Shown one piece after another: positions 1 through 12,199 of a DNA stretch of 64,000 bases (position 1 is its first letter; every line of letters begins with the position of its first letter). A model generated the notes under the pieces. It had not been told where the DNA came from. It did not search any database and was given only the letters and a program-made list of their open reading frames with translations. The DNA comes from Lamellibrachia columna (Eukaryota > Annelida > Polychaeta > Sabellida > Siboglinidae), in NCBI GenBank assembly GCA_963662155.1, contig OY759262.1, forward strand, positions 51,377,285-51,441,284, read 5' to 3'. A program made the translations under genes and the position numbers.

Positions 1-69
1 TGCGCTACTGCAGATACGGATTCAAGAAAGACAAGTATGGATGTCCCACCTGCTCATGCAGGGGTCCAC
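1..69 (+). CDS. Partial exon: end of antistasin-like domain (Kunitz exon 1)
   Basis: Bases 1-69 encode the last 22 complete codons of an antistasin-like domain (pattern YCRYGF..D.YGCP.CSC) and stop after the first base of a codon, just before the donor GTAAGG at 70. It matches the end of the complete exon 4309-4581 almost perfectly, so the missing Kunitz half lies upstream of the window. Phase 1 at its 3' end fits the next exon, WAP at 1333. Confidence 0.75.
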
Positions 70-991
70 GTAAGGATTGACAAAGAGTTTTGCAAAATAC
101 AAACTTTGATTTTTGCGTATGCTGCTTTAAAGTTAGGTTACGTACTGTTGTAAAACGGCGTTCTATCTTCCTATCTTTCTTTATAATACTGTATATGCCC
201 CGAGTATCGAGGAATAAACTCTACGTGGGGAACAGCGTGCGGCGCGACACTTTTCCTGTGATTAAAATGCAGCAGTATAAAAGTTACGCTAAAGGTTAAA
301 AACGAAAAAAAACGATAATCATAATTATTATTACGTTCCCAACTTCTTTAATATTGAAGTAGTTTGTGAAGTCTGTCTGTTCCCTCATATCTCCGTCAGT
401 GTCGCACGTATGTGGCTAAAAATATGTAGACGTGCTCGGGGGGGGCATGGTGATGGTTCGTACATTACAACATATTCGAAATTCCCTCCTGAGGATCGGG
501 GTACTACAAATGAAGTTATGTGGACGTTTGACGTAAATTACGTAACTCAGAACAATAGCTACGTGCAATTGCGAGCTTCTGCCATTGTTACGTAATCTAC
601 GTCAACCGTCCACCCGAACGCTTCGTGAAACCGGCAGTTGTACGTGATTTTTGGGGCGTGAAGGTGTCGTTTCCATTGGCACTGCCCTACAACCACGTGA
701 CTGGGTAGTACAAGACGTCACAAGCTCATGTCTTTTCTCTCGTGCATCGCCGGGCAACTCTACAACTAGTTGCATGACGTAGATATGCTACATTCCATAT
801 ACAGGGTTTTTAAGGTTCAGCTCACACGGGCAGTGCAACATTTCAAACTGCCATGTGTAAACATGTTTTAAATTTTAACAGGCGCATTACAGCACATATA
901 TACGCAAAACAATATTTGTTTATTTACTTTTGAATTTCACATGGGCGTGGAGAGTTTTCACACGGGTGCTTGCCTTAAAAACTTGTGCACA

Positions 992-1078
<87 letters not shown>

Positions 1079-1189
1079 GCACACGCACACGCACACACAC
1101 ACACACATACACGCACACACGCACACACGCACACACACACACACACACACGCACACACGCACACACGCGCGCACACACACGCACGCACG

Positions 1190-1240
<51 letters not shown>

Positions 1241-1332
1241 TAATTTTACAATAAGTGTAAACAAACGTTATCCAAAATGGGCTGCATGGCTTGTTACATG
1301 TCCTAGTGTTGATTGTTCTCCGCCGGTTGCAG
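70..1332 (+). other. Intron of tandem unit 1
   Basis: Non-coding. It has donor GTAAGG at 70 and acceptor TTGCAG ending at 1332. It carries a long CA/CGCA array (989-1240) about 90 bp upstream of the WAP exon. The rest is unique-looking sequence repeated nearly identically at 2297-3615 and, for its first ~740 bp, again after 4582. Short open frames inside it have no domain signature and I do not call them genes. Confidence 0.7.
989..1240. repeat. (CA)n / (CGCA)n microsatellite, ~250 bp
   Basis: A nearly pure CA array interrupted by CGCA and CACG variants, lying in the intron before the WAP exon. The equivalent position in unit 2 has a longer array. Long histidine/threonine or cysteine/valine open frames here are artefacts of the repeat. 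Confidence 0.95.
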
Positions 1333-1485
1333 CATCACCGCCTGCGTTACTCGGAAGATGTCCGCCAGTCATAGGTAATGGCGTCTGTGCCGAGCTCTGC
1401 GTCAACTGTGCTGCTCGAGGCATGGTGTGCTGCTCGAATGGATGCGGTCACCAATGCATGAAACCGGTGTCTCCGGTGTCTCCAC
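1333..1485 (+). CDS. WAP (four-disulfide core) exon 1
   Basis: A 153-bp exon (51 codons, phase 1-1) between acceptor TTGCAG and donor GTGAGT. It encodes a linker (PSPPALLG) and one complete WAP domain with eight cysteines in the family order: GRCPP, GVC, ELC, VNC, the CC pair in GMVCCSNGC, and HQC. WAP domains are small secreted protease-inhibitor or antimicrobial folds. The loop between the first and second cysteines carries the inhibitory site in active members, and here it is PPVIGNGV. The upstream neighbour is a Kunitz+antistasin exon and the downstream one is Kunitz exon 2. It differs from the WAP exon at 3616 by a single silent change (CCG/CCA), so the copies are very recent. Confidence 0.82.
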
Positions 1486-2023
1486 GTGAGTGACAGCTGT
1501 CAATATTAAGTAATCACATCAAATCATCTAGCTGACTCACGATAGCCGATGTAACACGCCATTCGCACATTTGTTAGATGCCTTAGCTATAATTTACTAC
1601 AACAATCCACCGGACGAAATCAATATTAATTTCAAACATAAATCAAGAACAATCAGAGAAAATAGGAATGGCTTTGCGAACAGCTGTATTTCCACGACCG
1701 CGTACTTCAAATATGACGCATCTTTATAAGAAATGTGTTTCTACAGTTGCATATGCTTAATGTGTACCATAAACTTTATTTGTGACCGGAACTTGGCTAC
1801 ATTTAAAATACCGTTCGCGTTTATGATAGTATACAAATAACATATATGTGATTAAATGCTTTACCAAAAGTGAGAACGTACTTCTAGAGGGCTTCTGAAA
1901 GTTTCAACAGAAGTTTCGTAGTTTCAACAGAAGAGCTACATAACTTAATATGTTAACAATGTCCGGGCTACTAGATTGCTGAACTGATTAATGATATGCC
2001 TTATACGGTATATTTGCACGCAG
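1486..2023 (+). other. Intron between WAP exon 1 and Kunitz exon 2
   Basis: Donor GTGAGT at 1486; acceptor GCACGCAG ending at 2023. The sequence is AT-rich with no recognisable coding signal. It is repeated at 3769-4308. Confidence 0.7.
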
Positions 2024-2296
2024 CTCGCCCCTTCTACTGCTACCTGCCGGCCGTGAAAGGCCTATGCAAGGCCTACATGCCAAGATGGTTCTATAACAAG
2101 AGGACGGGCTCGTGCGAGAAGTTCATCTACGGAGGATGCGGCGGCAACAATAACCGGTTCTCGAGTTAGCTGGCTTGTAAAATGATATGTCGGGCCAAGT
2201 CAAGGCCGTGCAATCCCATCAAGTGTCTGCGCTACTGCAGATACGGATTCAAGAAAGACAAGTATGGATGTTCCACCTGCTCATGCAGGGGTCCAC
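2024..2296 (+). pseudogene. Kunitz+antistasin exon 2 with in-frame stop
   Basis: This 273-bp exon has the same borders and 1-1 phase as the intact exon at 4309. It reads the Kunitz domain through the YGGCGG segment but has TAG at 2167-2169, where the intact copy has GAG (Glu). The stop lies between the fourth and fifth Kunitz cysteines, so translation through this exon would lose the end of the Kunitz domain and everything downstream. It also has Leu to Phe just before the first Cys and Pro to Ser in the antistasin part. Because the exon is a multiple of three and symmetric, skipping it would keep the frame and join the two WAP exons directly. An assembly or base-call error is the other possibility. 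Confidence 0.75.
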
Positions 2297-3615
<1,319 letters not shown>

Positions 3616-3768
3616 CATCACCGCCTGCGTTACTCGGAAGATGTCCGCCAGTCATAGGTAATGGCGTCTGTGCCGAGCTCTGCGTCAACTGTGCTGCTCG
3701 AGGCATGGTGTGCTGCTCGAATGGATGCGGTCACCAATGCATGAAACCGGTGTCTCCAGTGTCTCCAC
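3616..3768 (+). CDS. WAP (four-disulfide core) exon 2
   Basis: A 153-bp, phase 1-1 exon, almost identical to the one at 1333. All eight WAP cysteines are present, including the CC pair in GMVCCSNGC, and no lesion is visible. Acceptor TTGCAG and donor GTGAGT are kept. The encoded linker after the domain is KPVSPVSP, a short Ser/Pro spacer leading into the next Kunitz exon. As a duplicate of exon 1 it probably has the same binding loop, so the duplication raises domain number without changing specificity. Confidence 0.82.
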
Positions 3769-4308
3769 GTGAGTGACAGCTGTCAATATTAAGTAATCAC
3801 ATCAAATCATCTAGCTGACTCACGATAGCCGATGTAACACGCCATTCGCACATTTGTTAGATGCCTTAGCTATAATTTACTACAACAATCCACCGGACGA
3901 AATCAATATTAATTTAAAAAACATAAATCAAGAACAATCAGAGAAAATAGGAATGGCTTTGCGAACAGCTGTATTTCCACGACCGCGTACTACAAATATG
4001 ACGCATCTTTATAAGAAATGTGTTTCTACAGTTGCATATGCTTAATGTGTACCATAAACTTTATTTGTGACCGGAACTTGGCTACATTTAAAATACCGTT
4101 CGCGTTTATGATAGTATACAAATAACATATATGTGATTAAATGCTTTACCAAAAGTGAGAACGTACTTCTAGAGAGCTTCTGAAAGTTTCAACAGAAGTT
4201 TCGTAGTTTCAACAGAAGAGCTACATAACTTAATATGTTAACAATGTCCGGGCTACTAGATTGCTGAACTGATTAATGATATGCCTTATACGGTCTATTT
4301 GCACGCAG
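3769..4308 (+). other. Intron between WAP exon 2 and Kunitz exon 3
   Basis: Donor GTGAGT, acceptor GCACGCAG ending at 4308. It is a near copy of 1486-2023. No coding signature was found. Confidence 0.65.
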
Positions 4309-4581
4309 CTCACCCCCTCTACTGCTACCTGCCGGCCGTGGAAGGCCTATGCAAGGCCTACATGCCAAGATGGTTCTATAACAAGAGGACGGGCTCGTGC
4401 GAGAAGTTCATCTACGGAGGATGCGGCGGCAACAATAACCGGTTCTCGAGTGAGCTGGCTTGTAAAATGATATGTCGGGCCAAGTCAAGGCCGTGCAATC
4501 CCATCAAGTGTCTGCGCTACTGCAGATACGGATTCAAGAAAGACAAGTATGGATGTCCCACCTGCTCATGCAGGGGTCCAC
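4309..4581 (+). CDS. Kunitz + antistasin-like exon 3 (intact)
   Basis: A 273-bp exon (91 codons, phase 1-1). Residues ~6-56 form a Kunitz/BPTI domain with the six cysteines in standard spacing: first in LYCYLP, second in GLCKAY, third in GSCEKF, fourth in YGGCGG, fifth in LACKM, sixth in MICR. The P1 residue after the second Cys is Lys and P1' is Ala, as in BPTI-like trypsin inhibitors, so trypsin-like targets are inferred. Residues ~62-88 are an antistasin-like domain (YCRYGF..DKYGCPTCSC), another protease-inhibitor fold. One exon encoding both domains is the recurrent building block of this locus. Donor GTAAGG is strong. No lesion is visible. Confidence 0.88.
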
Positions 4582-5486
4582 GTAAGGATTGACAAAGAGT
4601 TTTGCAAAATACAAACTTTGATTTTTGTGTATGCTGCTTTAAAGTTAGGTTACGTACTGTTGTAAAACGGCGTTCTATCTTCCTATCTTTCTTTATAATA
4701 CTGTATATGCCCCGAGTATCGAGGAATAAACTCTACGTGGGGAACAGCGTGCGGAGCGACACTTTTCCTGTGATTAAAATGCAGCAGTATAAAAGTTACG
4801 CTAAAGGTTAAAAACGGAAAAAAAACGATAATCATAATTATTATTACGTTCCCAACTTCTTTAATATTGAAGTAGTTTGTGAAGTATGTCTGTTCCCTCA
4901 TATCTCCGTCAGTGTCGCACGTATGTGGCTAAAAATGTGTAGACGTGCTCGGGGGGGGGCATGGTGATGGTTCGTACATTACAACATATTCGAAATTCCC
5001 TCCTGAGGATCGGGGTACTACAAATGAAGTTATGTGGACGTTTGACGTAAATTACGTAACTCAGAACAATAGCTACGTGCAATTGCTAGCAACGCTACGC
5101 GAGCTTCTGCCATTGTTACGTAATCTACGTCAAACGTCCACCCGAACGCTTCGTGAAACCGGCAGTTGTACGTGATCTTTGGGGCGTGAAGGTGTCGTTT
5201 CCATTGGCACTGCCATACAACCACGTGACTGGGTAGTACAAGACGTCACAAGCTCATGTCTTTTCTCTCGTGCATCGCCGGGCAACTCTGCAACTATTTG
5301 CATAACGTAGATATGCTACATTCCATTTGTTATGGCGTTGTGGTATCCACATAGTAAAACGTGTCATAATAGGTGCTCAGCGATATTTCATTGAGCTTTT
5401 GTTTAGACGGCGTGGGCAGACAGATTCTGTTTGTGCAGGTGAAGTGGTGTCAATTTGTCACATTATGTATCCACGTTGCACGTTAG

Positions 5487-5545
<59 letters not shown>

Positions 5546-5609
5546 AGGGATATTATGCAAAAGTTGTCTCAGTGTCTTGTACAATAACTGTGATGCTACA
5601 TCCACGCAG
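4582..5609 (+). other. Intron, third partial tandem unit then divergence
   Basis: The first ~740 bp repeat the tandem-unit intron, with a small 17-bp extra segment near 5,084-5,100. Homology stops near 5,320, before the CA array would begin. After that comes a unique stretch and a (GCGT)n array at 5486-5545 just upstream of the next Kunitz exon. The WAP exon expected from the unit pattern is absent, so the array ended here by an unequal event. Confidence 0.65.
5486..5545. repeat. (GCGT)n microsatellite
   Basis: About fifteen repeats of TGCG/GCGT, ending ~65 bp upstream of the Kunitz exon 4 acceptor. Confidence 0.95.
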
Positions 5610-5882
5610 CTCGCCCCCTCTACTGCTACCTGCCGGCCGTGAAAGGCTTATGCAAGGCCTACATGCCAAGATGGTTCTATAACAAGAGGACGGGCTTGTG
5701 CGAGAAGTTCATCTACGGCGGATGCGGAGGCAACAGGAACCGGTTCTCGAGCCAGCGTGCCTGCATGGCGACGTGCCGGGTGAAGAAACGGAAGTGTAGT
5801 CCCGTCATGTGCACGCTCTACTGCAAGTACGGATTCAAGAGAGACCAATATGGATGTCCCATATGCGCCTGCCGGCTTCCAC
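5610..5882 (+). CDS. Kunitz + antistasin-like exon 4 (intact, diverged)
   Basis: A 273-bp exon, phase 1-1, with acceptor CACGCAG and donor GTAAGA. The Kunitz part keeps six cysteines and P1 Lys with P1' Ala (GLCKAYMPRW). The second half differs from exon 3: the RF SSQRAC MATC segment and a basic linker (VKKRKC) precede the antistasin-like part (YCKYGF..DQYGCPICAC). It therefore comes from an older duplication than exons 1-3. The next confident exon is 6.3 kb downstream. This exon and its downstream flank were copied to 20,673-26,140, and the flank is related to the inverted locus at 37-39.5 kb. Confidence 0.87.
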
Positions 5883-8800
5883 GTAAGAATTTCAGTAACG
5901 TTAACTAACTACCTCATGGAAAATTGTAGTTATGAGTAGCCACTGCCACTTTAACTGGGTTTTAATATACAAGAATATCGACACAGAAGGTGACTCTATA
6001 TGGAATTGCTTCGCTAACGGTAAATCATAATATGCTTTACGGTGAGGCGCTCTGATGAAACCAGTCGGATGTCGCACGAAACATATATCATATAGGTTTC
6101 ACAAAGGTCATTTAGTATGTAAATAAATATCTGGCGAAGAATGGTATGGTTTGAATACCAACTGGACTAGTGATCTAACGATAGACCTGTTCGAATCATG
6201 TTTATGAAATATGCAGTTATTAAAAAATAGGCGTTCATTGTCTTCCTATTTAAGGTATTTAAGCAATTTGAACTCAGAACTGGTTGTTCTTGTGCAGTTG
6301 CGGACAGTTGTTCTTAATTACAAAGGGTAATTCGATTGTTCTAGGAGGAGAATGAAAGAGAAATATCTCGTCAAACTTGAAGTGGAACATGTGTCTATCG
6401 TGAACTGTAAATTGGTGTTGTAGTTAACTGATACTCTTTTAGTAATTTATAAATAAGTTACACACAAACACACGCATACGCGCACGCACGCACGCACGCA
6501 CGCACACAAACCAAGCTGCCGCGCGAACTATCTATCATGGGGTGTATTTTTTTTTTTTCAGAAACCGGCCTTGCTGAAACCTAAAGTGTTATGACCGCAT
6601 GGCGCAACAGACGACGCGCTGAACAAAGGAAAAAAGATAAATCTTCTTGTGATTTCTTATTTGTTCACAATAAAAATGACACTCAAATGTGTGGTGTGTC
6701 TGTAGTCGATTTGTGGAAGCGACGTCAGCTCTTAGACAATTCATGGCTGACAAAACCTAGGTAGGCTTGGCAGCGGCGACCTCGCCTGGACATATATGTA
6801 GATGACTTAACGGAACAAAATGTATTCTGATCCAGTAAATGGTATCAGTATGAATGTGTTTAAAGACAAAATTGACAGAGTGGGCCCCATAAAGATTACA
6901 AATTGTTGGACTCTCGATAGTCAATAAGCTTCCTTGTCCATTTGCCATGTGGAGCGTGTTGCAATCTTGTTGAATTACATCGCTGCAACAAATATTTCTA
7001 CGATATCTTGTATTTACATGTTTGTGCAAAGGCGTGGCCAGGGTTTGTAGGTCGTGACTCGTTCTCCCGTGTTGGTCCTAAAATTCTTGTTTGTCGTGTC
7101 TCAATAGTCAGCAATCTAAGCAGGACGGCGATTTGGTTATTGTACATAATCACTTATACCAATTTAGTCAATCTTTCAATTTAAATAAATATGTAAAAAT
7201 AATAAGAATTTCTGATAAACATAACATTTTCATAGCAATCAATACGTTGGATAATAAGATTGTCATTTAAAGCTACACGATTCGCTCTGCAAGTGTTGTC
7301 AAGGAAATCATTGCATTCCACAATTTCAGATAACTCTCATTTATGTATGAAATACTTAAACAATTAGACAGAAATTGATCGGAACGATGCTACACTTATA
7401 ATGGTGTCAGAAAACTGCCATGAGAATTGATGGAGATATAACATAATGTGGACAAATCAAGGAGAACGGTAGTTTCAAAGAAAGCAACAACGTAATAGTT
7501 GATAGAGAGAAAAATTAAGAAGTTGATTCATTCATTTACCTCTGCAGCATTGTAGCATCAGACATCAGATGTGATCAAGAAATTTAGATTACACTAGCCG
7601 TCGACGCTTGACACCAAGTAGTGCGCGTTCATTTCAACACGAGTGTGGACGCGACCCACTAAAATAAATGTCATCCGTTTTACGTCGCCCGCCACGAGCT
7701 CTTGCTCAAATTACCAACTGCCACACCTCGGCAGCAGTTCAGTCAACCACCACGACACACGCCGCTGCACACGTTGAATGTAACCTCGGTCGTGACATTT
7801 ACCTCTGCAGCATTGTAGCATCAGACATCAGATGTGATCCAGAAATGTGTGACCTCGGTCGTGACATTATTTTCGAAGATTGTTATCAATCAATGTCCGC
7901 TGCGCTGTTGTTCCAACTAACTGCGCCATCACATCAGGCTCGCCACTCCTTCCGCGGACCAAAGGAACTTGCCACAAACACCCACTAATGTAACCCATGG
8001 TTGCGCATGAAAATGCCACGCCGTTGGTGTTAAATATACGCGCTTTTCTCGCTCGTGTTTCCAGCGATAAGTTCCCTTATACTGTGAGCGACGCCTGAGA
8101 TGATCCTAAACATGCCGTGTTTATTCTTCTCTGGTCTGACTGACTGGACAGAATGCTCTGAAGATATGGGTCGACTCAGAATCGCACACACCCCTGACCG
8201 TGTAACTCCTTGGGAGTGTGTCCCATCAAATTGTAAGCAAATGAAATTGAGACATTTTCTGACAAACATTAGGAGTTTACCAGGTGAAATAAAGATGTAA
8301 AATATCTGCACATAAATGTATGTTGCGGCAGGGGTCATAAGATCAAGTTACACGCTGCCGGATGTTGGCATCGTAGGTGAACATTGGATACCATTCCAGA
8401 CTCTATATAATTAAGTCAAATCAGTGCTTTTAAAACAATGAAAATACCAAAAACAAAGATACAGACAAAGTGGTGTGAACGAAATTGCCCTAGCTTCGAA
8501 ACGGTGGCATGTTGAATCAAACCATCGTCATCTCGATCGACAGTCGGGTGTTCCAGCCTATAGACCATCTCCGGCTAAATCCTCTGCATTGCTCTCTATG
8601 CACCACGCCCACGATAGCACACCCGCAAACATCATCACACGCGTGAAAAGTACCACATAAAATTAATAGGGCTTACACAGAACAGCCATGGGCATACAAT
8701 TGTTTGAGTATCAACTATTTACTGAATCAATTTATGGCTAGATTAGTTATGCTATAAAATACACCATATTTATGTTACGTAAAGTTCGGAAATTTCAGAA

Positions 8801-9764
8801 ACCGATAGATTTATGAGTGACTGAAGGACATACAGTAGACAAATATCCCACCAAAGACGACAGTTCGGTGGCACGATTGTACTAAAATAAAATTTAAAGT
8901 TGCTGTTCAAGGAATAGCTGGTAACAAAACGTGTCAGAGGTTGCTATATGATAGAGAATATGCCTTCATTGCCCTAAAACACATCCACCCCATTTTAACG
9001 CCACTCGCTTAACATACTATTAAACTAGTTGATGATCCATAAATCTGGTAAACATTAAGGGACGATTCGTTCGACGGTGAATTGGCGGCTCTCTTTCACG
9101 ACGCCGACCGCCTTGTAAGCATCGACATTAATCTTGTTGATGTATATTGAAATGGTTACTCGGAGACACAGCATGTTGTCATGACTATGGTCATGCAGGT
9201 GTGCCGACATCAGTCCGGTCAAGCAAGCTTGTCGTCTGCGTCACTGTGCCGGAACCGCCATTAAACCGAGGGGCGTTTAAAGGCCTTTTCGTAATGTGAA
9301 GCAGAACATTCTACTACAAACCGCCATCGGAGCAACATGTAAGTACCAGTTTGGCGCTAGCGAGACACGGTAGGACATTAGTTAAACAGGTGGATCGTCA
9401 ACGGAGATCACAGTGTTTGAATGATCTTTGTTCCATGTCTGTGCAATTTCGTTCACCCCACGTCGCCCCAGTTCTCTATGCTGTACAAGCGAGTACTTGG
9501 CAGTGATGGAACTGTTGGTTGAACCGCTTTTAAATAATAATTGCAGCATAGCTGAACGCTTCCCATATCATATGAACTGTTAGTGTTAGCAAGTCGTGGG
9601 AACAGTGAGAATGAAAGGACTGCATAAGAAAGGCGGAGGAATGAGCCAAGTGTAGGGAAACGGCTGCCGATAGGGAGTGGACATGGATAACAGCTGGGGT
9701 TGGGCCGCAGAACAAAAATAGCGTCAGCTGTTTATAGAAGGAAAAACGAGGAAGAACATTTATC
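5883..9764 (+). other. Long intron, left part of duplicated block A
   Basis: Non-coding as far as I can see. It is collinear with 20,924-24,995 (copy B), and its first ~1.5 kb also with the inverted copy at about 38,260-37,045. Relative to B and C, copy A lacks ~110 bp near 6,325 (B: 21,350-21,465). B has ~120 bp extra near 23,690-23,805. A CACG array lies at 6,467-6,507. An open frame at 7668-7988, also open in B at 22870-23121, has no recognisable domain. Confidence 0.6.
7668..7988 (+). other. Open frame of unknown meaning with templated in-frame insertion
   Basis: 106 codons from ATG with no recognised domain or signal peptide. The equivalent frame in block B (22870-23121, 83 codons) is the same protein apart from a few substitutions and lacks 23 internal codons. 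The extra 69 bp in this copy duplicates a motif seen ~250 bp upstream (ACCTCTGCAGCATTGTAGCA) and is bordered by repeats of CCTCGGTCGTGACATT. Conservation between two recent duplicates is weak evidence for coding. It may be only an intronic frame. Confidence 0.2.
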
Positions 9765-11008
9765 ATAAACAGGTCTGCCATTGTAAAGTGTAATGATAAG
9801 AACAGTTACCATAAACAGGTATGCCATGGTAAAGTGTATTGGTAAGAACAATTACCATAAACAGGTCTGCCATGGTAAGTGTAGTGGTAAGAACAGTTAC
9901 CACAAACATGTCTGCCATGGTAAAGTGTAATGATAAGAACAGTTACCACAAACAGGTCTGCCATGGTAAAGGGTAATGATTAGAACAGTTACCATAAACA
10001 GGTCTGCCATGGTAAAGTGTAATTATAAGAACAGTTACCATAAACAGGTATGTCATGGTCAAGTGTAATGATAAGAACAATTACCATAAACAGGTATGCC
10101 ATGGTAAAGTGTAGTGGTAAGAACAGTTACAATAAACAGGTCTGCCATGGTAAGTGTAGTGGTAAGATCAGTTACCACAAACAGGTCTGCCATGGTAAAG
10201 TGTATTGGTAAGAACAGTTACCATAAACAGGTCTGCCATGGTAAGTGTAGTGGTAAGAACAGTTACCACAAACAGGTCTGCCATGGTAAAGTGTAATGAT
10301 CAGAATTGTTACCATAAACAGGTCTGCCATGGTAAAGTGTAATTATAAGAACAGTTACCATAAACAGGCCTGCCATGGTCAAGTGTAATGATAAGAACAA
10401 TTACCATAAACAGGTATGCCATGGTAAAGTGTAGTGGTAAGAACAGTTACCATAAACAGGTTTGCCATGGTAAGTGTAGTGGTAAGAACAGTTACCACAA
10501 ACAGGTCTGCCATGGTAAAGTGTAATGAAAAGAACATTTACCACAAACAGGTATGCCATGGTAAAGTGTAATGATAAGAACAGTTACCATAAACAGGTCT
10601 GCTATGGTAAAGTGTAATGATAGGAACAGTTACCATAAACAGGTCTGCCATGGTAAAGTGTAATGATAAGAACAGTTACCATAAACAGGTATGTCATGGT
10701 AAAGTGTAATGATAAGAACAGTTACCATAAACAGGTCTGCCATGGTAAAGTGTAGTGGTAAGAACAGTTACCATAAACAGGTCTGCCATGGTAAGTGTAG
10801 TGGTAAGAACAGTTACCACAAACAGGTCTGCCATGGTAAAGTGTAATGATAAGAAAAGTTAACATAAACAGGTCTGCCATGGTAAAGTGTAGTGGTAAGA
10901 ACATTTACCACAAACAAGTCTGCCATGGTAAAGTGTAGTGGTAAGAACAGTTACCATAAACAGGTCTGCCATGGTAAAGTGTAATGATAAGAACAATTAA
11001 CATAAACG
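9765..11008. repeat. Minisatellite, ~46-bp unit with CCATGG core (copy A)
   Basis: Roughly 26-27 tandem copies of a 44-46 bp unit containing AACAGGTCTGCCATGGTAA, followed by GTGTAATG and AAGAACAGTTACC. Units alternate between variants: a two-base deletion after CCATGG, TAGTGG versus TAATGA, and CATAAAC versus CACAAAC. Runs of the variants recur in the same order, suggesting higher-order duplication within the array. Both strands carry short open frames that only reflect the repeat. Confidence 0.93.
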
Positions 11009-12199
11009 ATCTTCTTCCACGTTTCCGACAACAAAGATTGGATGGCTCACAGTTGGCATCACATGCCTACTGATGGTGGCTAGCACTGCTTCTTGTGGCG
11101 TAGAGAGGGGTGACGCCAGTCTAGGTATGCCTTCACTTACATATTGAACTTTGCTGGACTCTCGATAAGCCAATGCCTTCCTTTTCCACTTGCCATCTGG
11201 GTCTTTTGCCTTGGTTGGCAATCTTATTATCGTGTTAAATGTTTAATCAGAATGTACACGCTTTAAAGTGATATCTTCTAATTATGTTGATTGCCTTACC
11301 TACACAGTCTCTTCGGGCCTCGTGACCCATAAGATTGCAGTGCTCCTTATTTAATTATCTCCATCTTTGGCCACCTGTGTGGTTTTAATCTATGTCTCCC
11401 AACCTAGTTCTTGTCTCCTTTTCCTACTGTTTTCGCTTGTGCATACGCAATGGTCTTGATAAAGTTTCGTAAACACTGTCGTTTGTGTTGTGCAAATGCA
11501 TTATGTCATTCACGACGAGACCGTGGTGCTACACCGTGGTTCCGCTCTGTGCAACACGGGATCGGTCAGCCAGAGCAGGTTCTGGATTGATTGGTTTCAC
11601 AGATAGATGATGTGCCCATTAAAACTTACATAGGGCCTAGTGTTATTACATAGATAAACTTGTGCGAGCGATATTTATAAAGGAGTTTACCGTGACCAAG
11701 AAAATAAGTCATGAGTATGTATCCTAACCAAGGCGTTCACTTGGAGAAAGTCCCTTAGTTGGCGGATACCTCACAAATTATGATACAACGTTGTGAGCTT
11801 CTTTTGTTGTTTTGTAAAACATGTATTTCTATATTAATATATTAATGTGCCTATTGTTGTCATAAATTTCACGAACATTTCCTAACAATTGTAACGGTAC
11901 TTTGTAGATCGTTTCTTAATAAGCACAATCACGCCTCTGTACAAAATATCATGTAAGAAAATATTTATTTGTCCCAATGACAACATAATTCATACAAAAA
12001 CCTTGATTATACAAACATGCAAAAGTATAAAGCAAAAACAATCAATCAACAAACTGAAATAATACATACGTAATATTAACTTAATATATTAACGTAATAT
12101 TAATCAATATTAACTCATACTAAGACCGGACATTGTCGCTATCGTAGAAGCCACCTGACTAATAACATGTCAGTTACCAGCAATACACTACCGCTTCAG
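11009..12199 (+). other. Intron before Kunitz exon 5
   Basis: The first ~95 bp belongs to block A. Beyond 11,104 the sequence is single-copy within the window and AT-rich. I see no coding domain. The acceptor is GCTTCAG ending at 12199. Confidence 0.55.

Larger units (their letters stand above)
5610..11103 (+). repeat. Segmental duplication block A (partner 20,673-26,140)
   Basis: Starts at Kunitz exon 4 and runs through the long intron and the CCATGG minisatellite to TGTGGCGTAG. It is collinear with the block at 20,673-26,140 in the same orientation, about 15 kb downstream, with lengths 5,494 versus 5,468 bp. Identity is high by eye, with several indels. Homology ends abruptly at the shared TGTGGCGTAG, where the two copies join different sequence. 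Confidence 0.82.

Noticed and set aside
90..299. Small protein gene repeated at 90, 2317 and 4602
   Set aside because: It lies in the intron right after the Kunitz donor and recurs only because the intron is tandemly duplicated. No domain or signal peptide is convincing.
930..1264. Long open frames of His/Thr or Cys/Val repeats on both strands
   Set aside because: They are translations of the CA/CGCA microsatellite. Only the last ~50 codons of the plus-strand frame (from 1333) are the WAP exon.
9780..11008. CRISPR-like array
   Set aside because: Units are contiguous 44-46 bp tandem repeats without unique spacers, in a eukaryotic intron; it is a minisatellite.
10997..11221. Minus-strand open frame of ~74 codons beside the minisatellite
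   Set aside because: No recognised domain, and in block B the equivalent region is interrupted by the junction at 26,140.
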